A stretch of 64,000 nucleotides of DNA. Origin: CAZYSK01 sp964649415. GTDB taxonomy: Bacteria; Chloroflexota; Anaerolineae; B4-G1. The position numbers and the translations under genes are program-made. Of this stretch, positions 1 through 8,009 are shown one piece after another. Under the pieces are notes generated by a model. The model saw only the letters and a program-made list of their open reading frames with translations. It made no database searches and was not told where the DNA came from. The stretch's first letter is position 1; each line of letters begins with the position of its first letter. The stretch covers positions 36,999 through 100,998 of the forward strand of contig CAZYSK010000014.1 in assembly GCA_964649415.1 (NCBI GenBank). Direction: 5' to 3'.

Positions 1-224
1 AAGTCGAGCGTCCACCAGCGGGCGCGGAGGGCTCGATTCAGTTTCGGCACTACATGGCCGACATCTTCAACGGGCTCGTCGCCGTGGGGTTGTCCATTCA
101 GCACGTCCAGGATGATCCTCAGTACTTCGTGCGGCAGAACGCCCAGGCTGAACCGGGGACCTGGGCGCACTGGCAGACGTACGTGGGTGAATTCGCCATT
201 GTGGCCAGGAAGGAATCGGGTTAG
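1..224 (+). CDS. C-terminal end of a class I SAM-dependent methyltransferase (5' partial)
   Basis: The frame is open from the window edge (first full codon at base 3) to the TAG at 222-224. It encodes about 73 residues that include RHYMADIFNGL and end with GEFAIVARK. This resembles the tail of UbiE/Methyltransf_11-type enzymes, where a long helix is followed by a final strand ending in a '..ivarK'-like motif. The SAM-binding motifs would lie outside the window, so substrate and catalytic competence cannot be judged. The next gene starts 47 bp downstream. The call rests on the tail alone and is tentative. Confidence 0.55.
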   Translation, partial: VERPPAGAEGSIQFRHYMADIFNGLVAVGLSIQHVQDDPQYFVRQNAQAEPGTWAHWQTYVGEFAIVARKESG

Positions 225-271
225 AATAAGCCGTGCATCCGGGGATGCTCACGGTCCAAGGAGGAGTTGAG

Positions 272-649
272 ATGTACACTACCCAATTGATCGTCGCAGG
301 CGCAGGGCTGTTTTTCCTCTTCATCTTTCTCTCTGGCATCTGGCTGAGCCGTTCTGGAAAGCCGTACAGTGGGATCGTGCTGACGATCCACAAACTCATC
401 TCGCTGGCGGCGCTCGTGTTCCTCGGCATAAGCATGTACCAGATGAACCAGGCGGCTGGGCTAAGCACGCCTGAATTGGCTGCGGGCGTGGTCAGCGGAT
501 TGTTCTTTGTCGACGCCATCGTGAGCGGCGGTCTGTTGAGCATGGATAAGCCGATGCCGGCGGCCATCTCGGTGATGCATCGCATCGCGCCGGTTCTGAG
601 CGTGCTCTCCACCGCCGCAACCCTATACCTTGTGCTGAGCCGCAGGTAG
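272..649 (+). CDS. Small integral membrane protein of unknown function
   Basis: This 125-residue protein is mostly hydrophobic. About four membrane segments are visible: near residues 5-25, 40-58, 70-88 and 102-122. The second and third spans are separated by a short acidic/glycine-rich loop. I chose the ATG at 272 because an AAGGAGG-type ribosome site lies about 8 bp upstream; an in-frame ATG at 233 has no such site. No catalytic motif is recognised. It sits alone between the methyltransferase fragment and a CPBP protease, with no operon spacing to the latter (152 bp). It is probably an inner-membrane protein; no function is proposed. Confidence 0.7.
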   Translation: MYTTQLIVAGAGLFFLFIFLSGIWLSRSGKPYSGIVLTIHKLISLAALVFLGISMYQMNQAAGLSTPELAAGVVSGLFFVDAIVSGGLLSMDKPMPAAISVMHRIAPVLSVLSTAATLYLVLSRR

Positions 650-801
650 CCAGATGTCGCACGCGTGGGAGGCCTCACAACCATGCACAATCCCACGAGG
701 CGGTCTGTATGTCTATAGTCCAAGCCCATGACCAGCCAGCCTTGAGCCGGGAGCAGAGCGCTTTCTTGCAGGCTGATGGAACGACAAAGGAAGAATAGCC
801 T

Positions 802-1653
802 GTGGACCAGGTAAAGAGACTGACCTCACCAGCGCACAGGGAACCTGGTAGCAAGGTGGTGTGGGCTCTCGTGGCAGGGCTTTTCCTCCTGCGAGTGCCC
901 TTTCTAGGCGGAATGCGATACTTCACCTGGACGCGTACATCCGCCTGGGTGATGCCTATCTTCGAGGTTGGCACGTACCTCTTGACGGCCATCCTGATCT
1001 GGTTCGAGAGGGATCGCCTGTCAGATAGCCACGTTGACAGGTTAGCCTTGATCATTCTCGTGATAGGCAAGCCCATCGAGCTGTTGTTATCCAGGTTGCG
1101 GAGCCCATTGTGGCGCCCCTTGGGAAGCAGTGCCTACCTATTGTATCTGCCGGTGGCAATTGGCCTCCTGGTGGGTTTGAGGCGTTCTCATCCGAGACTG
1201 GGCAAAGCAGGAGCAAAGAAGTGGCTGTGGGTGGCGGTAGGTGTGGCGACAGGGGTTACCGTCGGAGCTATGTCAGGCTGGTTGGCGAAGATGGAAGTGG
1301 GGTTACCTTCAAGAGAAAGCTTGACGTGGCGCGTGCTGGCGTTTCTGCCAGTCCAGCAAATGCTGTACGCGGGGATCGCCGAGGAGCCGTTCTTCAGAGG
1401 GTTCCTGTGGGGAGCACTGCGGAGAGCGGGTTGGAAGGATGTGTGGGTGTGGGCGACGCAAGCGGGGTTATTCTGGCTGGCACATATCTACTGGTTGGGA
1501 CATTCGCCGATGTCATTCTGGGTGATCGTGCCGGTAGGAGGGCTGGTTTTCGGGTTGCTGGCGTGGGGTTCGCGTTCCATCGGTGTGAGCATGGTGGCCC
1601 ACGGGCTGGCGAATGGGATACTGAACGTGATGATTTCTTATCGGATATCGTAG
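802..1653 (+). CDS. CPBP family intramembrane glutamic endopeptidase
   Basis: This 283-residue polytopic membrane protein carries the CPBP (Abi, PF02517) signatures in the C-terminal half. These are EEPFFRG at about residues 194-200 (the EExxxR motif), FWLAH about 30 residues later, and a final HGLAN. They supply the glutamates and histidines of the active site of the Rce1/CPBP family. Roughly seven to eight hydrophobic segments precede and surround them. The start is GTG at 802, with a purine-rich AAGGAAGAA about 5 bp upstream. Family members process prenylated or membrane-bound peptides, or confer bacteriocin immunity; the substrate here is unknown. The next gene, degV, follows after 63 bp. 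Confidence 0.85.
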   Translation: MDQVKRLTSPAHREPGSKVVWALVAGLFLLRVPFLGGMRYFTWTRTSAWVMPIFEVGTYLLTAILIWFERDRLSDSHVDRLALIILVIGKPIELLLSRLRSPLWRPLGSSAYLLYLPVAIGLLVGLRRSHPRLGKAGAKKWLWVAVGVATGVTVGAMSGWLAKMEVGLPSRESLTWRVLAFLPVQQMLYAGIAEEPFFRGFLWGALRRAGWKDVWVWATQAGLFWLAHIYWLGHSPMSFWVIVPVGGLVFGLLAWGSRSIGVSMVAHGLANGILNVMISYRIS

Positions 1654-1716
1654 TTGGGTCACCCGCCAATCCGGCGGGGCCAGGTTGGCCCTCGGTTGCC
1701 AGGGAAGGAGAGAGAA

Positions 1717-2586
1717 ATGCACATTGTCACAGATAGCGGAACGGATCTGCTGCTTCCTCCGGAGCAGATGGCTGAATTGAATATACACGTCGTGCCGCTC
1801 GCGGTCACGCTCGAAGGCAAATCATATCGAGAAGGTGTGGACATCCAGCCGGATGAATTCTATGGCTTGCTGGCAGAGACACACAGTCTGCCCGCAACGT
1901 CGCAGCCTTCTGCCGGGGAATTCGCCGAGGTCTACCGGGAGCTGGGGGCCACAGATCGCGACATCCTGTCAATTCACATGTCGTCCGGTTTGAGCGGCAC
2001 GGTCAATGCCGCCCAGGCGGGAGCGGCTCTGGTGCCGGAGGTGAACGTCGACGTCATCGACACGAAGACACTGTCGGCGGCGTCGGGATGGCAGGTGGAG
2101 GCAGCAGCTCGAGGGGTCAGGGCAGGATGGGCAAAGGAGAGGATCCTGGCGCTGATGGACAGGATAGGCAGAGCCAGTGATAGCCTATACACGTTGAAGG
2201 AGCTGAGATACCTGATTCACGGCGGCCGGATCAGCCACATGAAGGGTCTCATCGCGTCGGTGCTCAACATCAAGCCACTGATCGGGGTGGAAAAGGAACG
2301 AGGCACCTACGTGCAGATGGGCCATGCCCGTTCATTCAGGCGGGCGGTGAGAGAGCTGGTTCATCTGATGGCGCGACGGCACGAGCCGGAGAGTGCATTG
2401 AGGGTCCAGGTGCTTCACTCGTATAATCCGGAAGGGGCAGCGCTGTTGCGTGAAGCAGTGGACCAACGCTTCGACTGTACGTGGCTACCCATGGGGTGCA
2501 TATCGCTGGTGCTGGGTGCACACACAGGCCCCAGCATGGTAGGAGTAGCCTATGCGCCGCTTGCGACCTTCGCCGATATGCCCTAA
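1717..2586 (+). CDS. degV: DegV family fatty-acid-binding protein
   Basis: The 289-residue product begins MHIVTDSGTDL, the hallmark DegV opening in which the TDS loop contacts the lipid carboxylate. It has the LPATSQPSAGEF segment around residues 45-56 and IHMSSGLSGT near 84-93, both conserved lipid-binding loops of PF02645. DegV (FakB-like) proteins bind a fatty acid and can present it to a DAK-type kinase (FakA) for phosphorylation and entry into phospholipids. No fakA gene is in the window. The ATG at 1717 is preferred over in-frame 1654 because GGAAGGAGAG sits just upstream and the family motif starts immediately. The length is normal for the family. Confidence 0.93.
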   Translation: MHIVTDSGTDLLLPPEQMAELNIHVVPLAVTLEGKSYREGVDIQPDEFYGLLAETHSLPATSQPSAGEFAEVYRELGATDRDILSIHMSSGLSGTVNAAQAGAALVPEVNVDVIDTKTLSAASGWQVEAAARGVRAGWAKERILALMDRIGRASDSLYTLKELRYLIHGGRISHMKGLIASVLNIKPLIGVEKERGTYVQMGHARSFRRAVRELVHLMARRHEPESALRVQVLHSYNPEGAALLREAVDQRFDCTWLPMGCISLVLGAHTGPSMVGVAYAPLATFADMP

Positions 2587-2793
2587 GATCGCATAATCGC
2601 TAAGCAGCCCGCCCAGGCGCACACCAGCCAGACTTGCGCCCCGGGGGCGCTGGAGATGACAACGATAGGTCACCCGCAGTTCCGGCGCGGCCCGGTGAGC
2701 CACCTCGTCAGGGTGGCCTCTGTGCAGCACCATGGGCTCGCCTGTAGACGTCGCGGATCCAAGCACCTGACAGAATCCGGAGGGAAGTGAAAC

Positions 2794-3666
2794 ATGGAAG
2801 AGCCTGTGACGTTTGAGGCTCATTCGAGCTACGTGCTGGGGCTGCAATTCACGCACGATAGCCAGGGGCTGATCTCCGCGGGGATGGACAACCTGGTCAA
2901 GCTGTGGTCGGTCCCGGCATGGGAGTGGGTGAGGACGTTCGAGGGACACGCCAACAGCGTGAACAGCATCGCGCTTTCGCCGGACGGGCAAACGCTGGCG
3001 ACGGGTTCGACGGACAAGACGGTGAAACTGTGGGCGTTTCCGGCCGGCCAGGAACTCCACACAATGCAGGACCGGAAGAAGGTCGTGGCAGCGGTGGCCA
3101 TATCGCCAGATGGGGCGTGGGTTGCGGCGGGGTCGTATGGGGGACGGGTGCAGGTATGGACGCTATCAGGACAGGAAGTGGTCGGCTTCGGGGCCGGCAA
3201 GAAGAACCTGGCGTCTATCGCCTTCTCGCCAGAGGGAAGGGCTCTGGCGACGTGCGGATTGGGAGATGTAATCAGGGTATGGGCGCTTCCGTCCGGGGAG
3301 CAAATCGCCACACTGACGGGACACACGGTGGCGGTGATTGCACTGCGGTTCATACAAGGGAGCAGGCAAGCGGTCTCCCTGGGGTACGATCACACGCTCA
3401 GGTTCTGGGATACGTCAACGTGGCGCGAGAAGCGGGTGATCAAGCTGGCAGGGGCCGGTGCGCGCGGGATGGCGTTCTCGCCGGACGAGCAGAGGGTCGC
3501 CCTGGGCGTGGAGGGCGGGGTGCAGGTGTGGTCGGTGGCAGATTGGCAACTGCTGGAAGAACTGCCGGTCGGCACCAAGGTGGTGAGCAGCCTGGCGTTC
3601 TCGCCTGATGGTCGGTGGCTGGCTGCCGGGGCAGCCGATAGGAAGATCCGGGTATGGCGAGCCTAG
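2794..3666 (+). CDS. WD40-repeat beta-propeller protein
   Basis: The 290 residues are almost entirely seven WD40 repeats of about 38-42 residues. Each ends in a variant of VKLWS, VQVWT, IRVWA or LRFWD, and most contain an SPDG turn. Seven blades make one complete propeller, so the protein is a stand-alone scaffold. No signal peptide, kinase or other catalytic domain is attached, so it is probably cytoplasmic. The start has AGGGAAG about 9 bp upstream. The preceding 207 bp hold only a G+C-rich 7-bp palindrome (around 2637-2651) that may terminate degV. The partner is unknown. Confidence 0.92.
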   Translation: MEEPVTFEAHSSYVLGLQFTHDSQGLISAGMDNLVKLWSVPAWEWVRTFEGHANSVNSIALSPDGQTLATGSTDKTVKLWAFPAGQELHTMQDRKKVVAAVAISPDGAWVAAGSYGGRVQVWTLSGQEVVGFGAGKKNLASIAFSPEGRALATCGLGDVIRVWALPSGEQIATLTGHTVAVIALRFIQGSRQAVSLGYDHTLRFWDTSTWREKRVIKLAGAGARGMAFSPDEQRVALGVEGGVQVWSVADWQLLEELPVGTKVVSSLAFSPDGRWLAAGAADRKIRVWRA

Positions 3667-3715
3667 GCCCCGCGGGGAGCAGACCGCCCAGGCTGCGGCC
3701 GATGTGGATGCGGAA

Positions 3716-3751
3716 GCGTATCGTTCCGATCCGGCGTATCGTTCCGATCCG
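3716..3751. repeat. Perfect 18-bp tandem duplication
   Basis: The 18-mer GCGTATCGTTCCGATCCG occurs twice back to back (3716-3733 and 3734-3751), just after the WD40 gene and 12 bp before the next start codon. It could be an operator duplication or simple slippage; nothing in the sequence decides between them. Confidence 0.85.
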
Positions 3752-3763
3752 TGGGAGGGGCAG

Positions 3764-4078
3764 ATGCATACGGATGAGCGCAAGGTGCTGTGCGAGACCC
3801 TAACGCCCGGCAAGCAGCCAACGCGGATACCCAGGTGGAAGTACGACCTGGTACGGACGGCGATCCTGTCCGTAGTGCCGGCAGACGAACAAGGCATCGA
3901 GTTCAGGCAACTCCCGGAACTGGTGGAGCAGCGGATTTCTGGGCAAGACAGGGAGCGGCTGGGATCGGTATCGTGGTACACGACGACAGTCAAGCTAGAC
4001 CTGGAAGTCAAGGGAGAGATTGAGAGGATCCCAGGCTCCAAGCCGCAGCGTCTTCGCAGACGCATTGAGGCGAAATGA
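3764..4078 (+). CDS. DUF6958-like small protein
   Basis: This is a 104-residue soluble protein. Its C-terminal half contains SVSWYTTTVKLDLEVKGEIER followed by a basic tail. This pattern (WYTTTVKLDLE.rGeIeR.pg) is what I know from the DUF6958 family, small proteins of unknown function often found near GNATs and other small stress genes. The ATG at 3764 is preferred because GGGAGGGGCAG lies directly upstream; the frame continues further 5' but only through the duplicated 18-mer. The stop overlaps the following GNAT start (ATGA), so the two are translationally coupled. The helix-turn-helix-like look of the fold is only an impression. Confidence 0.7.
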   Translation: MHTDERKVLCETLTPGKQPTRIPRWKYDLVRTAILSVVPADEQGIEFRQLPELVEQRISGQDRERLGSVSWYTTTVKLDLEVKGEIERIPGSKPQRLRRRIEAK

Positions 4079-4635
4079 GCGTCTGGGCTACAGGAATGAG
4101 CAACCAACTGACCACATCCAAGGGCACGATCACGATCCGCGTGGCCGCCGCAGATGACGCCGCCCAATTGCGTGGACTTCGCCTCGAAGCGCTTGCCAGC
4201 CATCCGCAAGCCTTTGCAGCCGATCACGCGTCCACGGCGGCAGAATCCGTTGAAGTATGGGCGGAGCACATAGCCAGGGAGGCATCGGAAAGCAAGGGGG
4301 TCATCCTCGTCGCCTCAGCAGAAGGCCAGTTGATCGGGATGACCGGTCTCGCCCGCGGGCATTGGCCCAAGACCCAACGCGGCGGCACGATATGGGGCGT
4401 GTACGTCAAAGCGGATTGGCGGGGATTGCGCGTGGCTGAAGCGCTGTTGGAGGCGTGCATCGCCTGGGCACAGACACACGGGCTGGTGGTCGTGAAACTG
4501 GGCGTGGTAACGAGCAATACGTCGGCGATTCGCTGCTATGCCCGCTGTGGCTTCGCAGTCTATGGGATTGATCCGCAGGCCATCTATTACGACGAGGTCT
4601 TCTACGACGAGTTGCTTATGGCGCGGGCGGTGTGA
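4075..4635 (+). CDS. GNAT family N-acetyltransferase
   Basis: The 186 residues fit a single GNAT domain (PF00583). An N-terminal IRVAAADDAAQLRGLRLEAL segment is followed by IGMTGLARG (beta-4). IWGVYVKADWRGLRVAEALLEA holds the acetyl-CoA pyrophosphate loop, here RGLRVA in place of the usual Q/RxxGxG/A. The C-terminal IRCYARCGFAVYG is the typical beta-6/7 region. The gene overlaps the upstream DUF6958-like gene by 4 bp. A second in-frame ATG at 4096 could also be the start. The acceptor substrate is unknown; RimI/RimJ-like or small-molecule acetylation are both possible. Confidence 0.88.
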   Translation: MSVWATGMSNQLTTSKGTITIRVAAADDAAQLRGLRLEALASHPQAFAADHASTAAESVEVWAEHIAREASESKGVILVASAEGQLIGMTGLARGHWPKTQRGGTIWGVYVKADWRGLRVAEALLEACIAWAQTHGLVVVKLGVVTSNTSAIRCYARCGFAVYGIDPQAIYYDEVFYDELLMARAV

Positions 4636-4732
4636 TGGGCAAATCAGCAAGACAATTACCTCGGATGGGAGAAATACACGATAAGGCGCCGCCAGTAGGC
4701 ACGCTCTGCGGGGTATCGGAAAGGGGGCAGAT

Positions 4733-5605
4733 ATGCAGGCTATAGCGACGTTCTCGATTGTCGCGTATGATGCTGGCCGCCAGGAGTGGGGCGTAGCGGT
4801 GCAGTCCAAGTTCCTGGCAGCGGCGGCACTCGTTTCGTGGGCGCAAGCGGCGGCGGGCGCGGTTGCCACGCAGGCGCACGCCAATCTGACGTACGGCCCC
4901 AAGGCGCTGGAGATGATGACACAGGGGGTGCCAGCGCAGGAGGCCGTGGAAGCGCTCGTCCGGGAAGACGAGGGGCGGGCAAAACGCCAGGTGGGCGTGG
5001 TGGATCGAGCGGGGCAGGCATTTGCCTTCACCGGGGACGAATGCATGGAGTGGGCCGGGCACGTCACGGGTGAGGGATACGCCTGCCAGGGCAACATCCT
5101 GGTTCCGGGAACCGTCGAGGCCATAGCGGAGCGATTCGAGGCGGTGCGCGGCGGGGAAGGCGAGCTGGCAGACTGGCTGGTGGAGGCACTGCGGGCCGGG
5201 CAGGCGGCCGGGGGCGACAGGCGGGGCAGGCAGTCGGCCGGTGTTCTGGTGGTGCGAGAGAATGGGGGCTACGGCGGCGACAATGATCGCTACCTGGACC
5301 TGCGCGTGGATGATGACCCGGAGCCCATCCGCAAGCTGCACGCGCTGGTGGACATGCACCACCTGTACTTCGGGGAAGTGGACCCCGATGATCTCGTCCC
5401 TGTGGCAGACATCGCGGGCCGTATGCAGCATCTGCTGCGAAAGACCGGCTATTACGACGGTCCGATCACGGGCGTCTTCGACGAGCGTACCCGCCAGGCA
5501 TTGCAGGCGTTGGTCAGCGTGGAGAACCTCGAGGAACGGTGGAGTGGCGAGGGCGACCAGATAGATCGCTGTGTGGTCGAGTATCTGCAGGAAAAGTTTG
5601 CCTGA
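4733..5605 (+). CDS. DUF1028 protein with C-terminal peptidoglycan-binding-like domain
   Basis: Residues 1-210 match DUF1028 (PF06267): the start reads ATFSIVAYDAGRQEWGVAVQSKFLA, with a later ATQAHANLTYG and a conserved GNIL segment. The fold belongs to the Ntn-hydrolase-like superfamily, and the family is annotated as a putative hydrolase. Residues about 225-290 (IAGRMQHLLRKTGYYDGPITGVFDERTRQALQ.. in outline) look like a PG_binding-type three-helix domain that many DUF1028 proteins carry. There is no signal peptide, so any cell-wall role is doubtful. The ATG at 4733 has AAAGGGGGC about 7 bp upstream. It stands between two GNATs in the same direction. Confidence 0.88.
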   Translation: MQAIATFSIVAYDAGRQEWGVAVQSKFLAAAALVSWAQAAAGAVATQAHANLTYGPKALEMMTQGVPAQEAVEALVREDEGRAKRQVGVVDRAGQAFAFTGDECMEWAGHVTGEGYACQGNILVPGTVEAIAERFEAVRGGEGELADWLVEALRAGQAAGGDRRGRQSAGVLVVRENGGYGGDNDRYLDLRVDDDPEPIRKLHALVDMHHLYFGEVDPDDLVPVADIAGRMQHLLRKTGYYDGPITGVFDERTRQALQALVSVENLEERWSGEGDQIDRCVVEYLQEKFA

Positions 5606-5637
5606 TCCGAGCGGGGCCTGATTGAAGGAGGCAAGTT

Positions 5638-6615
5638 ATGAGCGTGAGAACGGCTCGCAGGGCTTATGATCCAGACACGGATTATCTGAGAATCCGCGAC
5701 TTCCTGGTTGATACCTTTGCGCTGTACCAGAGGCCGTTCAACTGGCTGATCGATCGCTGGAACTTCTGCCGGTACTGCGTCATCCCGATCCACTCATACT
5801 ACAACGTGCGCTATTTCGGCGTGCCCACACGGCCGCACCATCAGTGGCGGGACGAGCTGCCCTTGTGGGAAAAGAGCATCGGCGTCTGGGAGAACGACGA
5901 CGGCGACATCGTGGGCGTGGTGCACTCCGAGAACGAGGAAGCCGGGGAAGCATGGCTCCAGATTCACCCGGACTACACCTTCCTCTACGCGGAAATGGTG
6001 AGCTACGCGGAGGCGCATCTGGCGGACCGCGTGGACGGGCTGGGATACGTGAAGCTCTACGTGAACGATGGCAGCGAGTTGGAGTCGATCGCCCGCGCCC
6101 GGGGGTACAACCAGCTCAAGTATCGTACGCCCTTCCTGGAGTACACGTTCGACGAACTGCCGGAGCCGCAACTCCCCGACGGCTTCGTGATCAAGAGCGT
6201 GATGGAGGAAGATGACGTGGACAAGCGGCGCATGGCCAAAGCCATCGCCTTCGGCGGCGGCTACGCGCCGTCGGACTGGGCGCCCGCGACTGCGTACTGG
6301 GAAATCCAGCAAGCGCCCGATTACCGCAAGGGTCTGGATCTGTTCATCGTCGCGCCGAACGGCGAGTACGTCTCGTTCGCCACGGTCTGGATGGATGCGA
6401 AGAACAAGTACGGCAAGTTCGAGCCCGTGGGGACGCACGCGGAATACCAGGGTCAGGGATTAGGGCGGGCGCTGCTGATGGAAGGGTTCCGGCGGATGGC
6501 GCGCCACGGTGCCACCCGTTCCTTCATGGACTCCACGAACGAATTCTATCGCAAGGTCGGCTTCAAAGAGACACCCTATTCCTATACCCCGTGGATCCGG
6601 TACTTCCCGGTTTGA
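5638..6615 (+). CDS. GNAT family N-acetyltransferase, two-domain size
   Basis: At 325 residues the protein is twice the size of a single GNAT. The C-terminal part (about 185-320) shows the catalytic GNAT features: YVSFATVWMD, EPVGTHAEYQGQGLGRALL with the QGQGLG acetyl-CoA loop, and FYRKVGFKE at the end. The N-terminal half (IVGVVHSENEEAGEAWLQIHPDY) looks like a degenerate GNAT repeat, as in mycothiol-synthase-like or Eis-like enzymes. AGGAGG lies 7 bp upstream of the ATG. A 6-bp hairpin (GCCCCG/CGGGGC, 6676-6689) about 60 bp downstream may terminate transcription. The substrate is unknown. Confidence 0.88.
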   Translation: MSVRTARRAYDPDTDYLRIRDFLVDTFALYQRPFNWLIDRWNFCRYCVIPIHSYYNVRYFGVPTRPHHQWRDELPLWEKSIGVWENDDGDIVGVVHSENEEAGEAWLQIHPDYTFLYAEMVSYAEAHLADRVDGLGYVKLYVNDGSELESIARARGYNQLKYRTPFLEYTFDELPEPQLPDGFVIKSVMEEDDVDKRRMAKAIAFGGGYAPSDWAPATAYWEIQQAPDYRKGLDLFIVAPNGEYVSFATVWMDAKNKYGKFEPVGTHAEYQGQGLGRALLMEGFRRMARHGATRSFMDSTNEFYRKVGFKETPYSYTPWIRYFPV

Positions 6616-6823
6616 GCGACAAGCGTGGAACGCGAAGGCTTGCCATAGCCGGATACATGTGGGAGAATTGGGCACGCCCCGAGCGGGGCGGCTGGCATAC
6701 AAGTTCATACGGCGGGCGCGGCGGTTGGCCAGTGAGCAAAGGAGGCGGTCGCCGCGCCGTTGGGTTCTTGAGCCACCGTATGCACGTATCTCAGTCAAAA
6801 TCGATCTAGAAGGGGACAGCATC

Positions 6824-7648
6824 TTGAACAAAACTCGTATTGCCATCATTGGCGCAGGCAACATCGGCACCGCGATCGCCAACGGTCTGGTGGAATCCGG
6901 ACGGTTCCGGGCCGAGGATATCACGCTGACGAGAAGAAGAATCCACCTGCTGGATGAGATGAAGGCGCGGGGCTTCATCGTCGGGAGAGACAATGGCGAG
7001 GCCGTCAGGAAGTCCGAAGTAGTCATCGTCGCGGTCGAGCCACAGCAGATTGATCGGGCACTGGAAGAGATCACTCCCGGGTTGAAGCCCGGCCATCACA
7101 TCGTGATCTCCGTTGTCACCGGTGTCAGCACGAAGCAGATCACCCGGCAGGTCGGCGAGGGCGTGGCTGTGGTCCGCGCTATGCCCAACACCGCGATCGC
7201 CGTGCGCGAGTCCATGACCTGCATCGCGTCAGACATGGTGGACGGCCCCGCCATCGAGGCAGCCAGGGCGATCTTCGACACCGTCGGCAAGACACTGGTG
7301 ATCGATGAGAATCGGATGATCGCTGCCACGGCGCTAGGAGCCTGCGGAATCGCTTTCTTCCTGCGCGCCATCAGGGCCGCTTCCCAGGGCGGGATAGAGA
7401 TCGGGTTTCATTCCCGGGACGCGCTGGCCATCGCGTCCCAAACGGCGCGGGGAGCAGCGACGCTGCTGCTGGCCACGGACAACCACCCCGAACACGAGAT
7501 CGACCGGGTCACGACTCCCAGGGGCTGCACGATTGCAGGGCTGAACCAGATGGAGCACGAGGGGTTTAGCGCGGCCATGGTCACGGGGATCACGGTCTCT
7601 GCCGCCAAGGCGGCAAAGCTATATACGAGTGGCGAAGGCGACGAGTGA
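6824..7648 (+). CDS. proC: Pyrroline-5-carboxylate reductase (proline biosynthesis)
   Basis: The enzyme reduces 1-pyrroline-5-carboxylate to L-proline with NAD(P)H. The 274-residue product opens with TRIAIIGAGNIGTAIANGL, the Rossmann dinucleotide fold. It has VVRAMPNTAIAVRESMT in the middle and a C-terminal RVTTPRGCTIAGLNQME segment that corresponds to the family's PGGTT.agl signature, though the usual SPGGTT here reads TPRGCT. I chose the TTG at 6824 because AAGGGGACA lies directly upstream and the Rossmann motif begins five codons in; a longer in-frame start at 6509 would overlap the GNAT gene. Length is normal. It is monocistronic. Confidence 0.93.
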   Translation: MNKTRIAIIGAGNIGTAIANGLVESGRFRAEDITLTRRRIHLLDEMKARGFIVGRDNGEAVRKSEVVIVAVEPQQIDRALEEITPGLKPGHHIVISVVTGVSTKQITRQVGEGVAVVRAMPNTAIAVRESMTCIASDMVDGPAIEAARAIFDTVGKTLVIDENRMIAATALGACGIAFFLRAIRAASQGGIEIGFHSRDALAIASQTARGAATLLLATDNHPEHEIDRVTTPRGCTIAGLNQMEHEGFSAAMVTGITVSAAKAAKLYTSGEGDE

Positions 7649-7748
7649 CAGTGGCCCGGCGGAACAGTCGACAATTTGGCGTTATCGCGCTCGTACCCTA
7701 CCCGGGCCTGGCCAGGCTGTTTGCCAGGAAAGAGCAGGACACTACAAC

Positions 7749-7836
7749 GAATTAGGAAACCAACGAAGTAGGAAACCAACGAAGTAGGAAACCAACGAAG
7801 TAGGAAACCAACGAATTGGAAAACCAATGAATTGGG
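7749..7836. repeat. 16-bp tandem repeat, five copies, in the gap 7649-8009
   Basis: Units of the form GAAGTAGGAAACCAAC recur at 7749, 7765, 7781, 7797 and 7813 with one to three mismatches, followed by a partial sixth. The repeat is A-rich on this strand, unlike its GC-rich surroundings. It lies in a 361-bp gap between proC and a secreted protein gene. Apart from this repeat I see no gene or convincing promoter in the gap. Confidence 0.9.
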
Positions 7837-8009
7837 AGAGACGCGGCGAATCAGCAAGGGAACAAATGGGCAGGCAGCCGAGCAAGTAAGCGGCGGCAGG
7901 CAGGAAATGCGCAGAGAGTCTGAAGCGCCTGGAATGTGTGTAGTAGGAGACCAGCGACCGGCGCAATCGACCACGCAAAGGCAGTAGGGTGGTAGGAGGG
8001 CATTGAACC

